A stretch of DNA of 64,000 nt from Imbricaverruca yamaguchii (lineage: Eukaryota; Arthropoda; Thecostraca; Neoverrucidae). Shown here in pieces: positions 35,034 through 46,249 of the stretch; within the stretch, counting starts at the first letter, position 1, and every line of letters begins with the position of its first letter. The notes beneath the pieces are model-generated. The model saw only the letters and a list, made by a program, of their open reading frames with translations. It ran no database searches and was not told the origin of the DNA. The stretch lies in the NCBI GenBank assembly GCA_034440575.1, contig JAOTOL010001240.1, positions 124,001 to 188,000 of the forward strand. Direction: 5' to 3'. The translations under genes and the position numbers were made by a program.

Positions 35034-36200
35034 ACCTTCAGATTTTGGGAGAATGGTAAATTGTTTTTTAATGCCTCCATCTTTTTGATATTTACTCACC
35101 AAATGTGATGTTGGATGTCAAAAGGTGGGTGGTTGGGAAACAGGACTTGTTCTGACACCACCCACTTCCCCTGTTTAATTATAACATGTATCACCAGGTA
35201 ACACACCAACTGACAATGGTATTATTGTGGTTTAAAGCAACCATGAGACATGCTTTTCACACATTTTCCCCTACATCGAGAATGCAAAGGGGTTAGGTTT
35301 GGCTAAGTTAGCTTAGGTTAGGCTTTTGCTATAAGTTACAGAACAGATTTAATTTTGGAGAAATAAAATCTTCAAACATGTCAGACCAGCTTGTGTTAGG
35401 TTAGATTGTTTTTATATTCAATTTTTTTAAAACAACATTCTTTGGATATTTTCCATTAAACAATAATTTCATTGTTTTCTTGCATGGAAGGCTAAGCTAG
35501 GGCAGGTAAGGTTTTATAGAATCATCTTTCCTTTATTTTGAACATTACTCTTGATGGCATAGGTATTCTCAAACTCCAAAACCCTTTTTGGGCGTTATTT
35601 TTGCTCCCAACTGAAAAAAATGCACTTGCAGCGAACGTGAGTGGTCACATGTTCAGAACATTCATACATTGCATTAAAAAAGAAATTACAGAAATTAGAA
35701 ATTACCTGACGCTGCAAAATTGCCCCGATACCAAGGGGACACTCACCCGATATACCGAGAGACAACACCCACCAGTCAAACCCAATGCGCGCGTCACCAG
35801 GGCAAAGGTCTCAAAGCAAGGATATCTCGGCCTTGTCTGCAGGTAGAAACTCGGGGCATGAACATGGCGCACCAGTTTCCAAATATCATCGCCATATTTG
35901 AGAGACCGAAGGAAAATCAAACAAACGTGAAGGATGAAGACAACTGGATTGGGCATATAGCGATTTGGCTATGAAAAAATAAAAAGCAGACATCCAAGCT
36001 ACAGCTATCAATACCTGACAATTGTGAAGTGTGGAGGAAGATGATGTGTTGCAAGTATTCTGCAGCAGCAGCCACAGCATTTAGCAGTGCGCCCCTAAAG
36101 TGAGCTTTGGTAATGTTACCAAGAACTGTCTGCAGCGGTTCCAATAAAAGTATGAAGTGGTGCAGTGGTAGGCAATGGTCAGGGTTGGTTTTGCGCTTTG

Positions 36201-36359
36201 GTTGGTTATTGGTTTTACGACACATCGACCGTTGAGTCATGTAGCGTCGCCAATCTCTCACGCCAATTGTTCGCGGGCGAATAATAGCGACAGGCGAGAT
36301 TCGAACCAACAACCTTTCGATTGCGAGACGAGCAACTTACCCCTAGGCTACTCGTCCCC
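36201..36359 (-). mobile_element. Val-like tRNA-derived SINE
   Basis: Full length. Duplication GGTTTTGCGCTTTG at 36187-36200, matched with one change at 36360-36373. Confidence 0.94.
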
Positions 36360-36639
36360 GGTTTTGTGCTTTGTAACCCTGGATATGAAGAGGAAAATCG
36401 CAGGGAAATTAAACATGCACTTATGACGGGGTGCATTCCCCTCAAAGGTATATGAAACAATAAGCCTACCGTGAGGCTTTCGTCGGTCACCGCAGACGTC
36501 TCGCAGACAGCTCCAGCAGAACCAAATAAGTGAACTCAATTTATATTCATATACCCATGCATTTGTAGACTCCGTAGTGTAAGGCTCCGTGGGTAGGCTA
36601 CGTGTCCCTGCTTGCTTGCGAACCTTAGACTCCGGGCTT

Positions 36640-36950
36640 CGGTTCTTGTATCTGCGGCACGATCATCCTCGGTACTCGGCCTGGGCACAGCCGGATAGCA
36701 CGCCGCACCGACAGCCTCGCGCCATCGCGTCCCGGGCCCGACCCGACTCCTTCGCCAAGACGATCCGAGGTCACCACCGCATGGCCCCGGGCGCTCCGCC
36801 GCAGAGGCACACTCAGTACAGCAGCACGCGCGCACAACACGTGGCGCCCGCTGCACCGCCGGCCGCGCCCACACCGCTGCTGCTCCCCTCGCGTGAGCCC
36901 GGTCATCATGCCACATACCGCCGAGCACGGGCGGAGGCAGGCGCACCACA
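36640..36950. promoter_or_regulatory. CpG-rich patch, possible promoter
   Basis: A sharp rise in GC and CpG next to the depleted block. A TATATA occurs nearby at 36998-37003. No transcript structure is seen; promoter function is only a guess. Confidence 0.3.
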
Positions 36951-37583
36951 GCCCCCTTGCACATTCATCTGTGACTTGTTTTCCAATGCCTTATCATATA
37001 TAGCTGCTCCACATATCTTCCCCATCACATTATTTTCGTTGGCATAGTTGCTTGTTGCTGGAGCTGTCTGCTGAAGCGTCTGCAGTAGTTGTTCCTAACT
37101 TCACGAACATTTGCGCCCCCGCGGCAACGACCATTGCCCACAAAGTCACGGGTCGTTGCCATTGACTTAGCATTACTGCTGGGTTGGAGTCAGCTGGACG
37201 ATAACGATGCCCCCATAGGTGTAGGAGCTGAGGGCCATTCCCCTACCATCACCGTCACTTTTCATTTGAAAATTGGACATTAATGCTATGGCAATGCATT
37301 AATCAACTTCAAAGGTGGCTTCCTCCGCACTTTTTGAGACATTCGCTATGCATCTAGATGGACCCCGCATCAACCAATGAACACGCCACCCTCCTCTCGC
37401 ACTCAAAATCTCTTAGACAATTCCGTGCTATGGCAGCGTAATTCAAGATGTGCTGAGCTGTCATGTCGTGTTGTATGCGTCCGTGTGCCTACGTCAGAGT
37501 CGGCCCCCAGTGTAATGGATGTAGCTGCACTCGGGCAGATCAGTCAGATTCGGACTCAGCGAGTCAATCAGCTCGGAGCGTCC

Positions 37584-37751
37584 GGGGGGGGGGACGAGTG
37601 GTCTAGGGGTAGGTCGCTCGTCTCACAATCAAAAGGCTGTGGGTTCGAGTCTCACCTGTCGCTACTCTTCGCCCGCGACCAATCGGCGTGAGAGATTGGC
37701 GACGCTGCATGACTCAATGGTCGATGTGTCGTAAAACCAATAACCAAACCT
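37584..37751 (+). mobile_element. Val-like tRNA-derived SINE
   Basis: Full length with G-rich 5' end. Short duplication GAGCGTCC at 37576-37583 and 37752-37759. Confidence 0.9.
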
Positions 37752-37860
37752 GAGCGTCCTAGGGAGCAGCGCCTCGGTGCTACATAGAGCGACTGACTCG
37801 TCTCCAACGTGTCCGTCTGGACACATTGTACACATCTGGACACATGTGTCGATCTAGACA

Positions 37861-37901
37861 CACTGACTCCGACGAGTCCAAGGACTCGCCGGGAGTCAGT
37901 G
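37861..37901. other. imperfect inverted repeat
   Basis: CACTGACTCC-GACGAGTCC pairs with GGACTCGCCGGGAGTCAGTG around a 2-nt centre, with one bulge. Confidence 0.75.
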
Positions 37902-38046
37902 GACTCGGTGGTCGGATTCTGTGAGTCCAGCAGTCGGCTGAACATCACAATCAGCCAGGGCTGGAGATCTCTCACAAGGCCAGGGGACCGAGTACTTATT
38001 TTCAAACCCCATTTTCAGATCGAAGGGAGAAATGGCAAAGTGGTAT

Positions 38047-38105
38047 TAGCAAGGTACCAAACCAAGGTCCAGGTTTGGTACCTTGCTAGGTACCAAACCT
38101 GGTCC
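38047..38105. other. 17-bp hairpin followed by a third half-copy
   Basis: Arms TAGCAAGGTACCAAACC (38047-38063) and its complement (38072-38088) with an 8-nt loop. The sequence GGTACCAAACCTGGTCC (38089-38105) then repeats the left arm again. Confidence 0.9.
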
Positions 38106-38384
38106 AAGTAAGACGAGGTCCAGACCTCTCCGACCCACCCGCGATCTCCAGCCATCCTGTCAGCACTCTGTTCCGCCGAGTATTCTTTCACGCTTGTCTC
38201 GGACAAGTATTTCACAATTCTTGAATGTTACCAAGAACCTACCAGTTTTTTTTCAACTAGAGATCCCTCGATGTCTGCATCCCCATTGCGTTTGACGCAT
38301 GTCGTGTTATCATCGCCAACTGACGAGGTCTCCAGTATTTCGGCTGCCGCCAAGGCGAAGAGTCACTCGGGCTGACGATCCAGC

Positions 38385-38875
38385 CCCGACCTGGCCACAC
38401 AGCTCCTGACCCAGCACCGACCTGGCCACACAGCTCTTGACCCAGCCCCGACCTAGCCACACAGCTCCTGACCCAGTCCCGACCTGGCCACACAGCTCCT
38501 GACCCAGCCCCGACTTGGCCGCACAGCTCCTGACCCAGCCCCGACCTGGCCACACAGCTCCTGACCCAGCCCCGACTTGGCCACACAGCTCCTGACCCAG
38601 CCCCGACTTGGCCGCACAGCTCCTGATCCAGCCCCGACCTGGCCGCACAGCTCCTGACCCAGCCCCGACTTGGCCGCACAGCTCCTGACCCAGCCCCGAC
38701 TTGGCCGCACAGCTCCTGACCCAGCTCCGACTTGGCCGCACAGCTCCTGACCCAGTCCCGACTTGGCCGCACAGCTCCTGACCCAGCCCCGACTTGGTCG
38801 CACAGCTCCTGACCCAGTCCCGACCTGGCCACACAGCTCTTGACCCAGCCCCGACTTGGCCACAAAACTCCTGAT
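38385..38875. repeat. 30-bp minisatellite
   Basis: About sixteen units of CCCGACYTGGCCRCACAGCT then CCTGACCCAG, in two interleaved subtypes. The unit is a multiple of three, so all frames stay open on the minus strand. Confidence 0.95.
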
Positions 38876-39649
38876 CATAGACTTATGACAGAACATGCAG
38901 CTGTATTATAGATCATGTAGGCATGGATCACATTGGAGCTGGCTTTTGACAAACAACTATCGAATATATACTACTGTGAGTCTGCTGTTCCGACGATTTC
39001 GCGACGGAGCCATAGTCATAGTCTTAGTCGTATATTGAGTTCTCCATATTCATGGCTTTTCAGCACTCGCGTCAATACATGGTTGAATCATAAAAGAGAA
39101 ACTCATAAAATGAGAATCATAAAAGAGAATCACAAAAGGAGCATCGGCAGGAATTCGCCACGGGAGCAGTCAAATGGTCAGAATGTCGAGCAGTCACAAA
39201 CACCAAGCAGGGAAATATCAGGATGGCTATGCAAGTAACTGAGTATACCACCGTGGCGTAGGAGCTCTCCCAAAGTTGGGGAGCACGTAGGCAAGAGCTA
39301 TTTTGAAATCGGCTCTTTACATGCTACGCCAATATGTCAATATTATAACAGGCTCCAAGTTGATGAGCTGGCAGAGGGGCCGGCGTCCCCCTGCCCCCGC
39401 CGATTCCCACACCCGTGACTACCACGCACACGCGAACTCCTAGTCGGTTGGAACTAACATGGAACTGGCTGGCTCACTGAGAATTCCCCTACACCGACAA
39501 TTCCCCCACATCGGAGATTCCTCTACACTGAAGATTCCACTACATTGGAGATTCCCCTACACGCGGCGGACTTCTTGACTACCGGACAGCGTGCTTCACA
39601 GTGTCGCTGAACTAACATTGCAGCGGGCAGTGGGACACAGTTGGAGTCA

Positions 39650-39775
39650 CCTGGTCACGCATGTGACGTCACTTGGTCACGCATGTGACGTCACTTGGTC
39701 ACGCATGTGACGTCACTTGGTCACGCACGTGACGCGTCACTTGGTCACGCATGTGACGCGTCACATGGTCACACA
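39650..39775. repeat. 22-bp tandem repeat
   Basis: About five units of GTCACTTGGTCACGCATGTG plus AC, each with a TGACGTCA or TGACGCGTCA junction. Confidence 0.92.
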
Positions 39776-40018
39776 CCACGCGCCCGATATTCTCACACTG
39801 TGCGTCGTATTGCGCTCTACGATATGCCATACTTTATTACACACTGTGACAAAGTGTGTCTCATCGTGCGCACGCACACACACACGCACGCACCACGTAC
39901 GCACGTACGTGCGTACACAAACACACATTCTGAGTCTAACTGTATGCTGCGCTGTTATATAATACTTACAAAATACAAAGTGTGCCAAATTGGCTGTCGC
40001 ATCGAGCGCCTAGCGGTC

Positions 40019-40301
40019 TTAGTGGGTTTGGGCGTACCCGTAACCACCGTAGCTGCCGGCGTAGCCCACATGGCCCCCGGCGTAGGCACCGTGACCCAGC
40101 AGCCCGTTGCCGACACCGTAACCAGTGCCGTAGCCGGCACCGTAGCCGCCACCGTACCCGCCGCCGTAGCCGCCGCCGTAGCCGCCGCCGTAGCCGCCGC
40201 CGTAGCCGCCACCGTAGCCGCCGCCGTAGCCGCCGCCGTAGCCGGCGCCGTAGCCGGCGTTGCTGACGACTCCGTAGGTCGGACTGACGGGCGCCACGTA
40301 C
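40019..40301 (-). CDS. gene B exon 3
   Basis: Starts in phase 2 and codes YVAPVSPTYGVVSNAGYG followed by YGGG repeats to the stop at 40019-40021. A second acceptor 18 bp further in (exon start 40283) would keep the frame and drop six residues. Confidence 0.8.
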
Positions 40302-43224
40302 CTGGGGAGGCCGTGGTCAGGTGACAGCGCCATCGCCGTCACGTTGTGCTGGTCTCCGAGGGATGTAGACAGGGATTGTCCTTAGGGCGCCAGTGGGGAT
40401 TGTCTTTAGGGCACCAGTGGGGATTGCCTGCGACTGTTCATGTGGTTGCGTACTTAGTGATTGAGTCGCCTGACGACAATATTCGTCACGTACGTTAAGA
40501 AGTGCGGCTATTAACTATATAGTTAATAGCTCATGGGTGACTGGATGTAACTAGTTCGTCCATTTTAAAAGTTAGGGAATAATGCAGTTTCCCCGCTTAC
40601 AAGCGCCCAGACACCCGCCAAGTATAACACCAAGGCAGAATTAGTACCAATCATATACACCAAATTATGTCTGATTCAAGAAACAATAGAAAGGCGCATG
40701 CTTATCATAGAGTTGAAGGTACAACATCTGCAAGCATACAGTCAGGGATAGATAGGCGAACAGAAGCGAAGAAGGCTCCGGAGAAAAAAACGCAAATGTA
40801 AAAATAAAACATCAGCCTGGACCGACGATCCGAGCAGCCGACGGACCACTGATCTGATCGCCCGACCTACACACAAATTATAGCTGGCGCAACAGACTCG
40901 TAGAACATACAAAGTTTCCGGCGGCCAGAGGGTGGCACAGACAAGCAGATACACGGACGGCCACACTTAAGTCGGACTTCAATAAGTCTGTCTTGAGTAA
41001 CCAAGACGACAAATGATTGACTCATGGTTGCAAAATAGTCACACTGCCATACAAAGCGGAATGCAAACAGACAGATAGAGGAACACGGAGAAACAGACAA
41101 AAGAGTCAGATAGACTGACGGACAGACTGGCAGAGGGACAGACAGACAGACACGTAGCAAGACAGGCAGTCTCTTACACTCCGCCGTATCCTTGGGCGTC
41201 TGGGTAGGTATAGGTGGTAGCCACAGTGTGACGGTGGTAGGAGCTCGGTGTGTCGCTGTAGCCGCCGTATCCTCCGTAACCCGCAGAGCCTCCGTGAGAA
41301 GACACGTGACTCTGGACGTAGGTCACAGCGTGGGACTCGTCCGGTTTCTGGTCGTGAGACGACGGTACCGAGGCGGAGCCACCGTCGCGCCGGACGGTGG
41401 CGCCACCATCGCTCTTGACGGCAGAGGTGGCGCCACCGCTGGTGGCCGCAACAGCCAGCACCACGGAGAAAAGCAGCACCTGGTGGCCAACGGAGGAAAC
41501 GCTCAGGTGAAGTTCCCTCGGTACTGAATGTCGTTCAGAAGATAGTCTCGGGTAAGCTCCCATGGGAGGTAACACGAAAGAGGTGGCAAAACGTCAACGG
41601 GAAACAGTGATTTGCTTAACCCTCGCTGGGCCAACCAGCGAATGCACCTTCGCTGTCCCGAGGACTCTTGAAGAGTCGCCCCTCTCCAATGAACTGCCGA
41701 TCTGCAAAAGGTAGAATATAATGCCAACCTCCGTTAGAAAACTCAGTTCATGAGAAGCCCAAAGCATCCTTGCATTAATATTTTGGCCGAGAACGAGGAC
41801 GTGAGAGGTCATATTATACCAGTAAGATGGACATCAACAATCATTTCTCGAAATGGGAAAGAAGGCAGAGTTTGTTTTCTTTCCGCGTTGCTCTTTTCCA
41901 GATCTAACATAGACCTTCAACCTATCATAGACCATGGGTTACGTTGGGACAATACTTTTAGTTAAAAAATGATCACTTCAACATTCGCCTAAATGCACAC
42001 TCCTTGGAGAGTGAGTTCATAGATAGGCAAAATTAGGTAAGGTTGGGCCAGATCGCACGAGGTCAGGTCGTCTTAGGTCATTGGATGACCGTCCAATCTC
42101 GTGCGCACTACTTGCTGAACCCAAATTCAGATACGACATCACGAAGAACGGCAGCACTATTTGTGGGATTACATTGTGTAGAATGAGCATGATAGTTCAG
42201 ACCTGACTTTCGCATATGATGCATGAATGTTGCCTTAAAGCAGGAAGGCTGCCAGAAGGTGGATTGTGAAAATATAGCACTGCAACATTTGCTGACATTT
42301 GCCTCTATACCCATAAGCTGTTAAACGGACAGGTCATTAAATTGTCGCCAGGCCGGCCGGCAAATCGACCTTAGCTGAACCGGAGGCGGGGGCTCTTGTA
42401 AGCCCTCTGTAACTTACTGTCTATGTGTGCTGGGGTAAAATGCAAGGCACTGTTGAAGACTCTGGCCATGGGGAATCCGAGGAATGCATTTCATTTGCAT
42501 TTGAACTGGTAATAAGGTTACCAGTGGTCATGATATTTCAAAATACGGACTTCGACTCAAATTCGTGTAAATCGTTCATAAAAGGCAGAGCTTGGTTTCT
42601 TTGCACATCGTTGTTCGGGAATTAACATGGAATCATGTACTTATGTTGATCATAGTGAAAAAGGGTCATAACGGAGTAGGTAAGGCCATGTCAGAATCAG
42701 GCATCAAAGCCAGCTTCTGAGCAATGCATTTCAGAAACACAGGGAAAATGTCACTGGCAAGCCAATGCAACTCAGGCTCAATTCGCATCTTCTCTCTTTA
42801 TTTTCGACAACGCCGAGGTCGCCAAAGGTCATGATAGGTGAACCTACTGACATGACCATTGCGTTGGGAAATGATGTGGAATATGTATATATATTTCTTT
42901 AAATAAATTTAATCCGAATTGTTGCTGGGGTGGCTTCAGGAACCAGGGTTCCATTGCTAAGCAGAGCTTGTTGCGTGAACCCTGGCCCCACCACCCGATC
43001 CATGAACTCCAGTTCAGCGGCAGAACTTAGACCGAAAGCTTAACGTGCCGCCAATGCACTGACACGGCCGCCCGGTAGCTCGTCCCCGGCCTTATCGCGC
43101 CAGCTGCCAACTGACACTCCCGGCCGGGGGCTAAATGCGAGCGCGCGAAGCGACTCGAACCCTGTGTTGCCAGTACAGGGGAGACCAGTGCAGGCCAACG
43201 CTCTAACCAACTGAGCTACCGGGC

Positions 43225-43258
<34 letters not shown>

Positions 43259-45318
43259 CTGATGATTGACCTATCATGACCTTTGGCGACCTCGGCATTG
43301 TCGAAAACAAAGAAAGAAAATATATCCAGTCTTCAGTTCTTTCAACAGGACCATTCAAGGAAAATGTGTGATTTGTATCGGAAAATCGCAAGATTACGCT
43401 AACACGCCCCCTGGAGGGCCTCTGAAACTTCCGCGCACTGGAGATGGGCGGATTCCGCCCCCTGAGATCTCGGCTCCCATTAAGGCTAGAGCAACCAAAT
43501 TCGCAGGGTGGATGGGCGGATAGTTAACTCTATTGTGTGCAAATTGTGTGACCTTAGGTCAATATATTCAAGGTTAAATGAGGTCAAAATATCAAAACTT
43601 TCTGGTTTTCCGTGGCTTGGCTTGTCGTTGTTATGGATCGCTGTGATTGTGTTTAATTCCTCAAAAATTGTCATTAATCTTGCTTTGGACATTACTAATG
43701 ATGCAATACACAGATCCGCCGTTTGATCCCAGGTCACCTATATAGGAGCACTTTATCAGGTCATTACCTGCTCCAGTTACCGGAACCGGGCTGCCCACCT
43801 GACTCTCCGTTGGGCGGCTCGGCACAATCGGGTTCGCAAAGAAAGGAGTGAAATACATGAATAAAGTATAGAAACGCTTAGGCACACAATGACAAACCGT
43901 GGATTTCCAGATGTGTAGGGAGTAACTGCAAAGTGACATCAATCGCATGTGGTCATTTCCATTTATGACAACATTCCAGTTGACCAAGTTTGGTTCCATA
44001 GCCTGTCATGATGACCTAACAACTTTTAAATTATATAGCTACAATATGCCACAGCGCAATGTTGAACTTCAATTGCCATATGACCGCGACCTGACATGAC
44101 TTTTATTATATGAGCATACCAATATGCATAAAAAGTCGCTGGTGTTGCAAGAACCCTTTTGCCATATACGGACGCATCGCGCCGAATTTATGGTCTGGCG
44201 CTGGGGATTTTTTTACTTTATCGACCCCTAACTTGAAAAATGTTCAGTTGACTTTCGTTTTTCTTTCTTTAAACAGCGTGCCGTTCATTTCTAAGCAGGT
44301 ACACAAACAATGGCGCATAGCGGCCGGTAAAATCGTGAGTTACCTGCGAAAAACCGGAGGGGTGGGCGAATTTCCCCCTTCCTCCAGGGCGCGTGTTAAG
44401 TCACGCCGAATGGTCATGTCAAGTAAGTTTCAGCATAAATATCTCTGGAATATCACTGCTGAAGTAAAAGCATCTTAAATTATTCGAAGGATAATCGATA
44501 TGATACTGAAACATCTTTACCAATTGGACAGCTTCAGACCTCGAGACCTGACCTCAGGTCTGAAGCTGCGATGCTCACCCTGCAACAATGCTTAGATTGG
44601 AAAAACAATTTATTCAGTCCGTGCCTATTCGCTTACTGATGGAGAGTAATTCAAAGGAAAGCTGAAGGCAGGTCATATGAGGTCAAATACATCAGGTCAG
44701 GTCATCTCAGGTCATTCGTTGGTCATCAAATGTCATGTCGCACGATATAGGCGGCGCTGAAACCGAATTCCGATAGCACTTGGCGATGGACAGCAACAGT
44801 CTGAATCAGGTGGAATTACATTGAAAACACATAACATGTCAGCTGACCTTTTGCCAAAACTTTGGACACATAATCTAGCCCACGATGGATGTTGCATGCC
44901 CTTCATCACTTTTGGAGCAACACATTTCCTCTCAAATTGAATTTTCACCGCGCAGTAAAATAACACGGAAGTGGACCTGACGTGAGATCAGTAACATTGA
45001 CCTTACTTAATATTTCCAGAGGTGTCGCTGTTTGTCTTGATAACAGGAAAACGTGATCTGGGTTGGTGGATATTTGTGGCCACCTTCTCTGAATGGCGGC
45101 ACGTTGAATATTATGGGACTTCACTCACTTTAACCCGTACCAGGTCCATGACCTTTGATTATCCAGACCTAGCATTTTTACAAAATGTGCAGGACACATG
45201 CATAAGAAGCTGTTGAGACCGTTGTGTCTCTGCCCCTACTCACTTGGAAAGAAAGAAAGAGAGAGGAAAGAAAGAGAGAGAGAGAGAAGAAAGAGGGTAG
45301 AGAGATAGAGAGAGGAAA

Positions 45319-45353
<35 letters not shown>

Positions 45354-45601
45354 GGAGAGATAGAGAGAGAGGAGAGATAGAGAGAGAGAGGGGAGAGATA
45401 GAGAGAGAGGGTAGAGATAGAGAGAGGGGAGAGATAGCCGAGTAGCTTTCAGCGTTTGCTACTCACTTGGCTGCCACCACGTAACAATCCGAGTAGGCTT
45501 CCGACAGCCACCCCGGTGTGGTGCAGCTCAAAATCCCTTAGCTCCCCTCCCAGAGATCTCACCGTAGTGGCGCACCAACCCATCACAGCGCCTACCTTCA
45601 T
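40019..45601 (-). CDS. gene B: secreted Gly/Tyr-rich cuticle-type protein (3 exons)
   Basis: Spliced model of 196 residues from exons 45596-45601, 41178-41479 and 40019-40301. The joined start MKVLLFSVVLAVAATSGG is a clear signal peptide. Residues about 20-60 are Ser/Asp/Val/His-rich, then a GYGGYGGYSD stretch, THR/Tyr-rich sequence, and a long tail of YGGG repeats ending YGYAQTH. Low-complexity Gly/Tyr proteins with such signal peptides are usual in arthropod cuticle and other extracellular matrices; that role is inferred. Support: ATGAAG followed by donor GTAGGC, acceptor after CCGTTGGCCACCAG, strong donor GTAAGA, acceptor after GGCCTCCCCAG, with matching phases 0 and 2. Gene A has the same architecture 7 kb upstream. 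Intron 1 is about 4.1 kb and rich in AGGTCA. No canonical polyadenylation signal was found close to the stop. Confidence 0.8.
41178..41479 (-). CDS. gene B exon 2
   Basis: 302 bp, 100 codons plus 2 nt. Begins with the hydrophobic core VLLFSVVLAVAATSGG. Ends ...QGYGG + GT before donor GTAAGA. Without splicing the frame would stop one codon later. Confidence 0.85.
42787..43320. repeat. inverted repeat pair around a SINE
   Basis: Sequence 42795-42842 (TTCGACAACGCCGAGGTCGC, AAAGGTCATGATAGG) returns in inverted orientation at 43267-43315 with few changes. Without the SINE and TA tract between them the arms would be about 100 bp apart, like a foldback element. Confidence 0.75.
42895..43227 (-). 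mobile_element. Ala-like tRNA-derived SINE
   Basis: Full length and close to consensus, with a complete head (CTGAGCTACCGGGCGG on this strand). Followed by a (TA)n tract at 43227-43256. Lies in intron 1 of gene B in the gene's orientation. Confidence 0.95.
44529..44568. other. 13-bp hairpin containing AGGTCT/AGGTCA motifs
   Basis: Arms CAGCTTCAGACCT (44529-44541) and AGGTCTGAAGCTG (44556-44568) pair perfectly. The 14-nt loop holds GACCTGACCTC. Confidence 0.9.
45240..45440. repeat. (GA)n-rich tract, intron 1 of gene B
   Basis: GAGAGA and GAGATAGA repeats on the plus strand. Seen from gene B this is a pyrimidine tract about 150-350 nt after exon 1. Confidence 0.93.
45596..45601 (-). CDS. gene B exon 1 (Met-Lys)
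   Basis: ATGAAG followed by GTAGGC, identical to gene A exon 1 and its donor. Two-codon first exons are common in arthropod cuticle-protein genes. Confidence 0.75.
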
Positions 45602-45660
45602 GTCTGTGGAGAGCAGCGAGCGATCTGGCCACCCAGGTGTCGCGCCTCCCTTAAAAGCGA
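45602..45660 (-). promoter_or_regulatory. gene B core promoter and 5' UTR
   Basis: TATA-like TTTTAA at 45651-45656. An initiator-like CCAGATC has its A near 45626, 30 nt downstream. The predicted 5' UTR is about 25 nt. Confidence 0.6.
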
Positions 45661-45944
45661 CCCGTGTTTCACAACGAGTCCCACTCCGTCGGCGCCGTTT
45701 TGCCGCTAAAATTGGCGCAACCCTGACTCCCGGAGCGGCCGTGGAGTGGCGCCACCGTCGGACTCGTGCATGACGAGCGGTGTGAGGCCGGAAAGGTCGA
45801 GACCACGTGTTGGAGGTGGGAAAGTCGACCTCAGTGTTGGAGGAAGAAAATATAGTCCTTTGGTGGTTTCCGCACAATCAAAGTCATAACGCTAACGTCA
45901 AGATTCACCAAGATTGGTGGAAGGCTACTGTCCCCTTCGTCCCG

Positions 45945-45957
45945 AGATAGAGAGAGG

Positions 45958-45998
<41 letters not shown>

Positions 45999-46018
45999 AG
46001 ATAGAGAGAGGGAGATAG
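45945..46018. repeat. (GA)n tract upstream of gene B
   Basis: About 75 bp of GAGA, some 320 bp upstream of the predicted start site. GAGA repeats can bind GAF-type factors in arthropods; no evidence of that here. Confidence 0.9.
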
Positions 46019-46249
46019 CATGCTTAGAGGAGCGCCGGGCGATAAAAGTGACTTACTCTGCCTTTGAAGCAAGTGTGCCTTTGCAAACAAAGTCAAAGCC
46101 AGAGTGTATCGACGTTCAGTGAAGTACCACGCTGATCTGTTAACCCGTCCCGTCTCGGGGGGTCTTCAACCGCCCCATTAGGGTTTTCGCGGATAGCAGA
46201 CGAACGGCGCGCGGCAGCGCGCCCAAATTTGGCACACCTTTTCCACATC

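Larger units (their letters stand above)
31023..35592. other. CpG-depleted, AT-rich block
   Basis: CpG is rare throughout. I find none from about 32765 to 33630 and only one (about 35278) between about 34056 and 35592, whereas the flanks are CpG-rich. The block holds an old Ala-like SINE whose CpGs have decayed and a younger Val-like SINE whose CpGs persist. No exon is recognised. It may be the intronic part of a germline-methylated transcription unit, but no gene is demonstrated. Confidence 0.85.
41800..44990. promoter_or_regulatory. AGGTCA half-site-rich first intron of gene B
   Basis: AGGTCA or TGACCT recurs, for example near 41807, 42060-42085, 42835, 43275, 43553-43590, 43732-43765, 44530-44570 and 44670-44735 (several in direct repeat). 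AGGTCA is the half-site of nuclear receptors, including those of the ecdysone cascade that controls many cuticle genes. Enhancer activity is inference; such motifs can also spread with repeats. Confidence 0.45.

Noticed and set aside
35281..35340. TTAGG-like sequence suggesting a telomere
   Set aside because: Only a few degenerate units (GGTTAGG, GGCTAAG, GCTTAGG), no array.
38257..38896. Long overlapping frames with Gln-Glu-Leu-Cys repeats
   Set aside because: The 30-bp unit is a multiple of three, so all minus frames stay open.
40027..40324. Ala/Val-rich frame opposite gene B exon 3
   Set aside because: Antisense shadow of Gly-Tyr codons; the minus frame has splice signals and a signal peptide, this one does not.
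42843..42850. Alternative first exon of gene B (ATGTCA before GTAGGT)
   Set aside because: The ATGAAG/GTAGGC exon at 45596-45601 matches gene A exactly and has a correctly spaced promoter.
42895..43227. Apparent tRNA gene (A and B boxes)
   Set aside because: It is the head of a multi-copy SINE; no cloverleaf of correct length closes. The same holds for all other tRNA-like hits.
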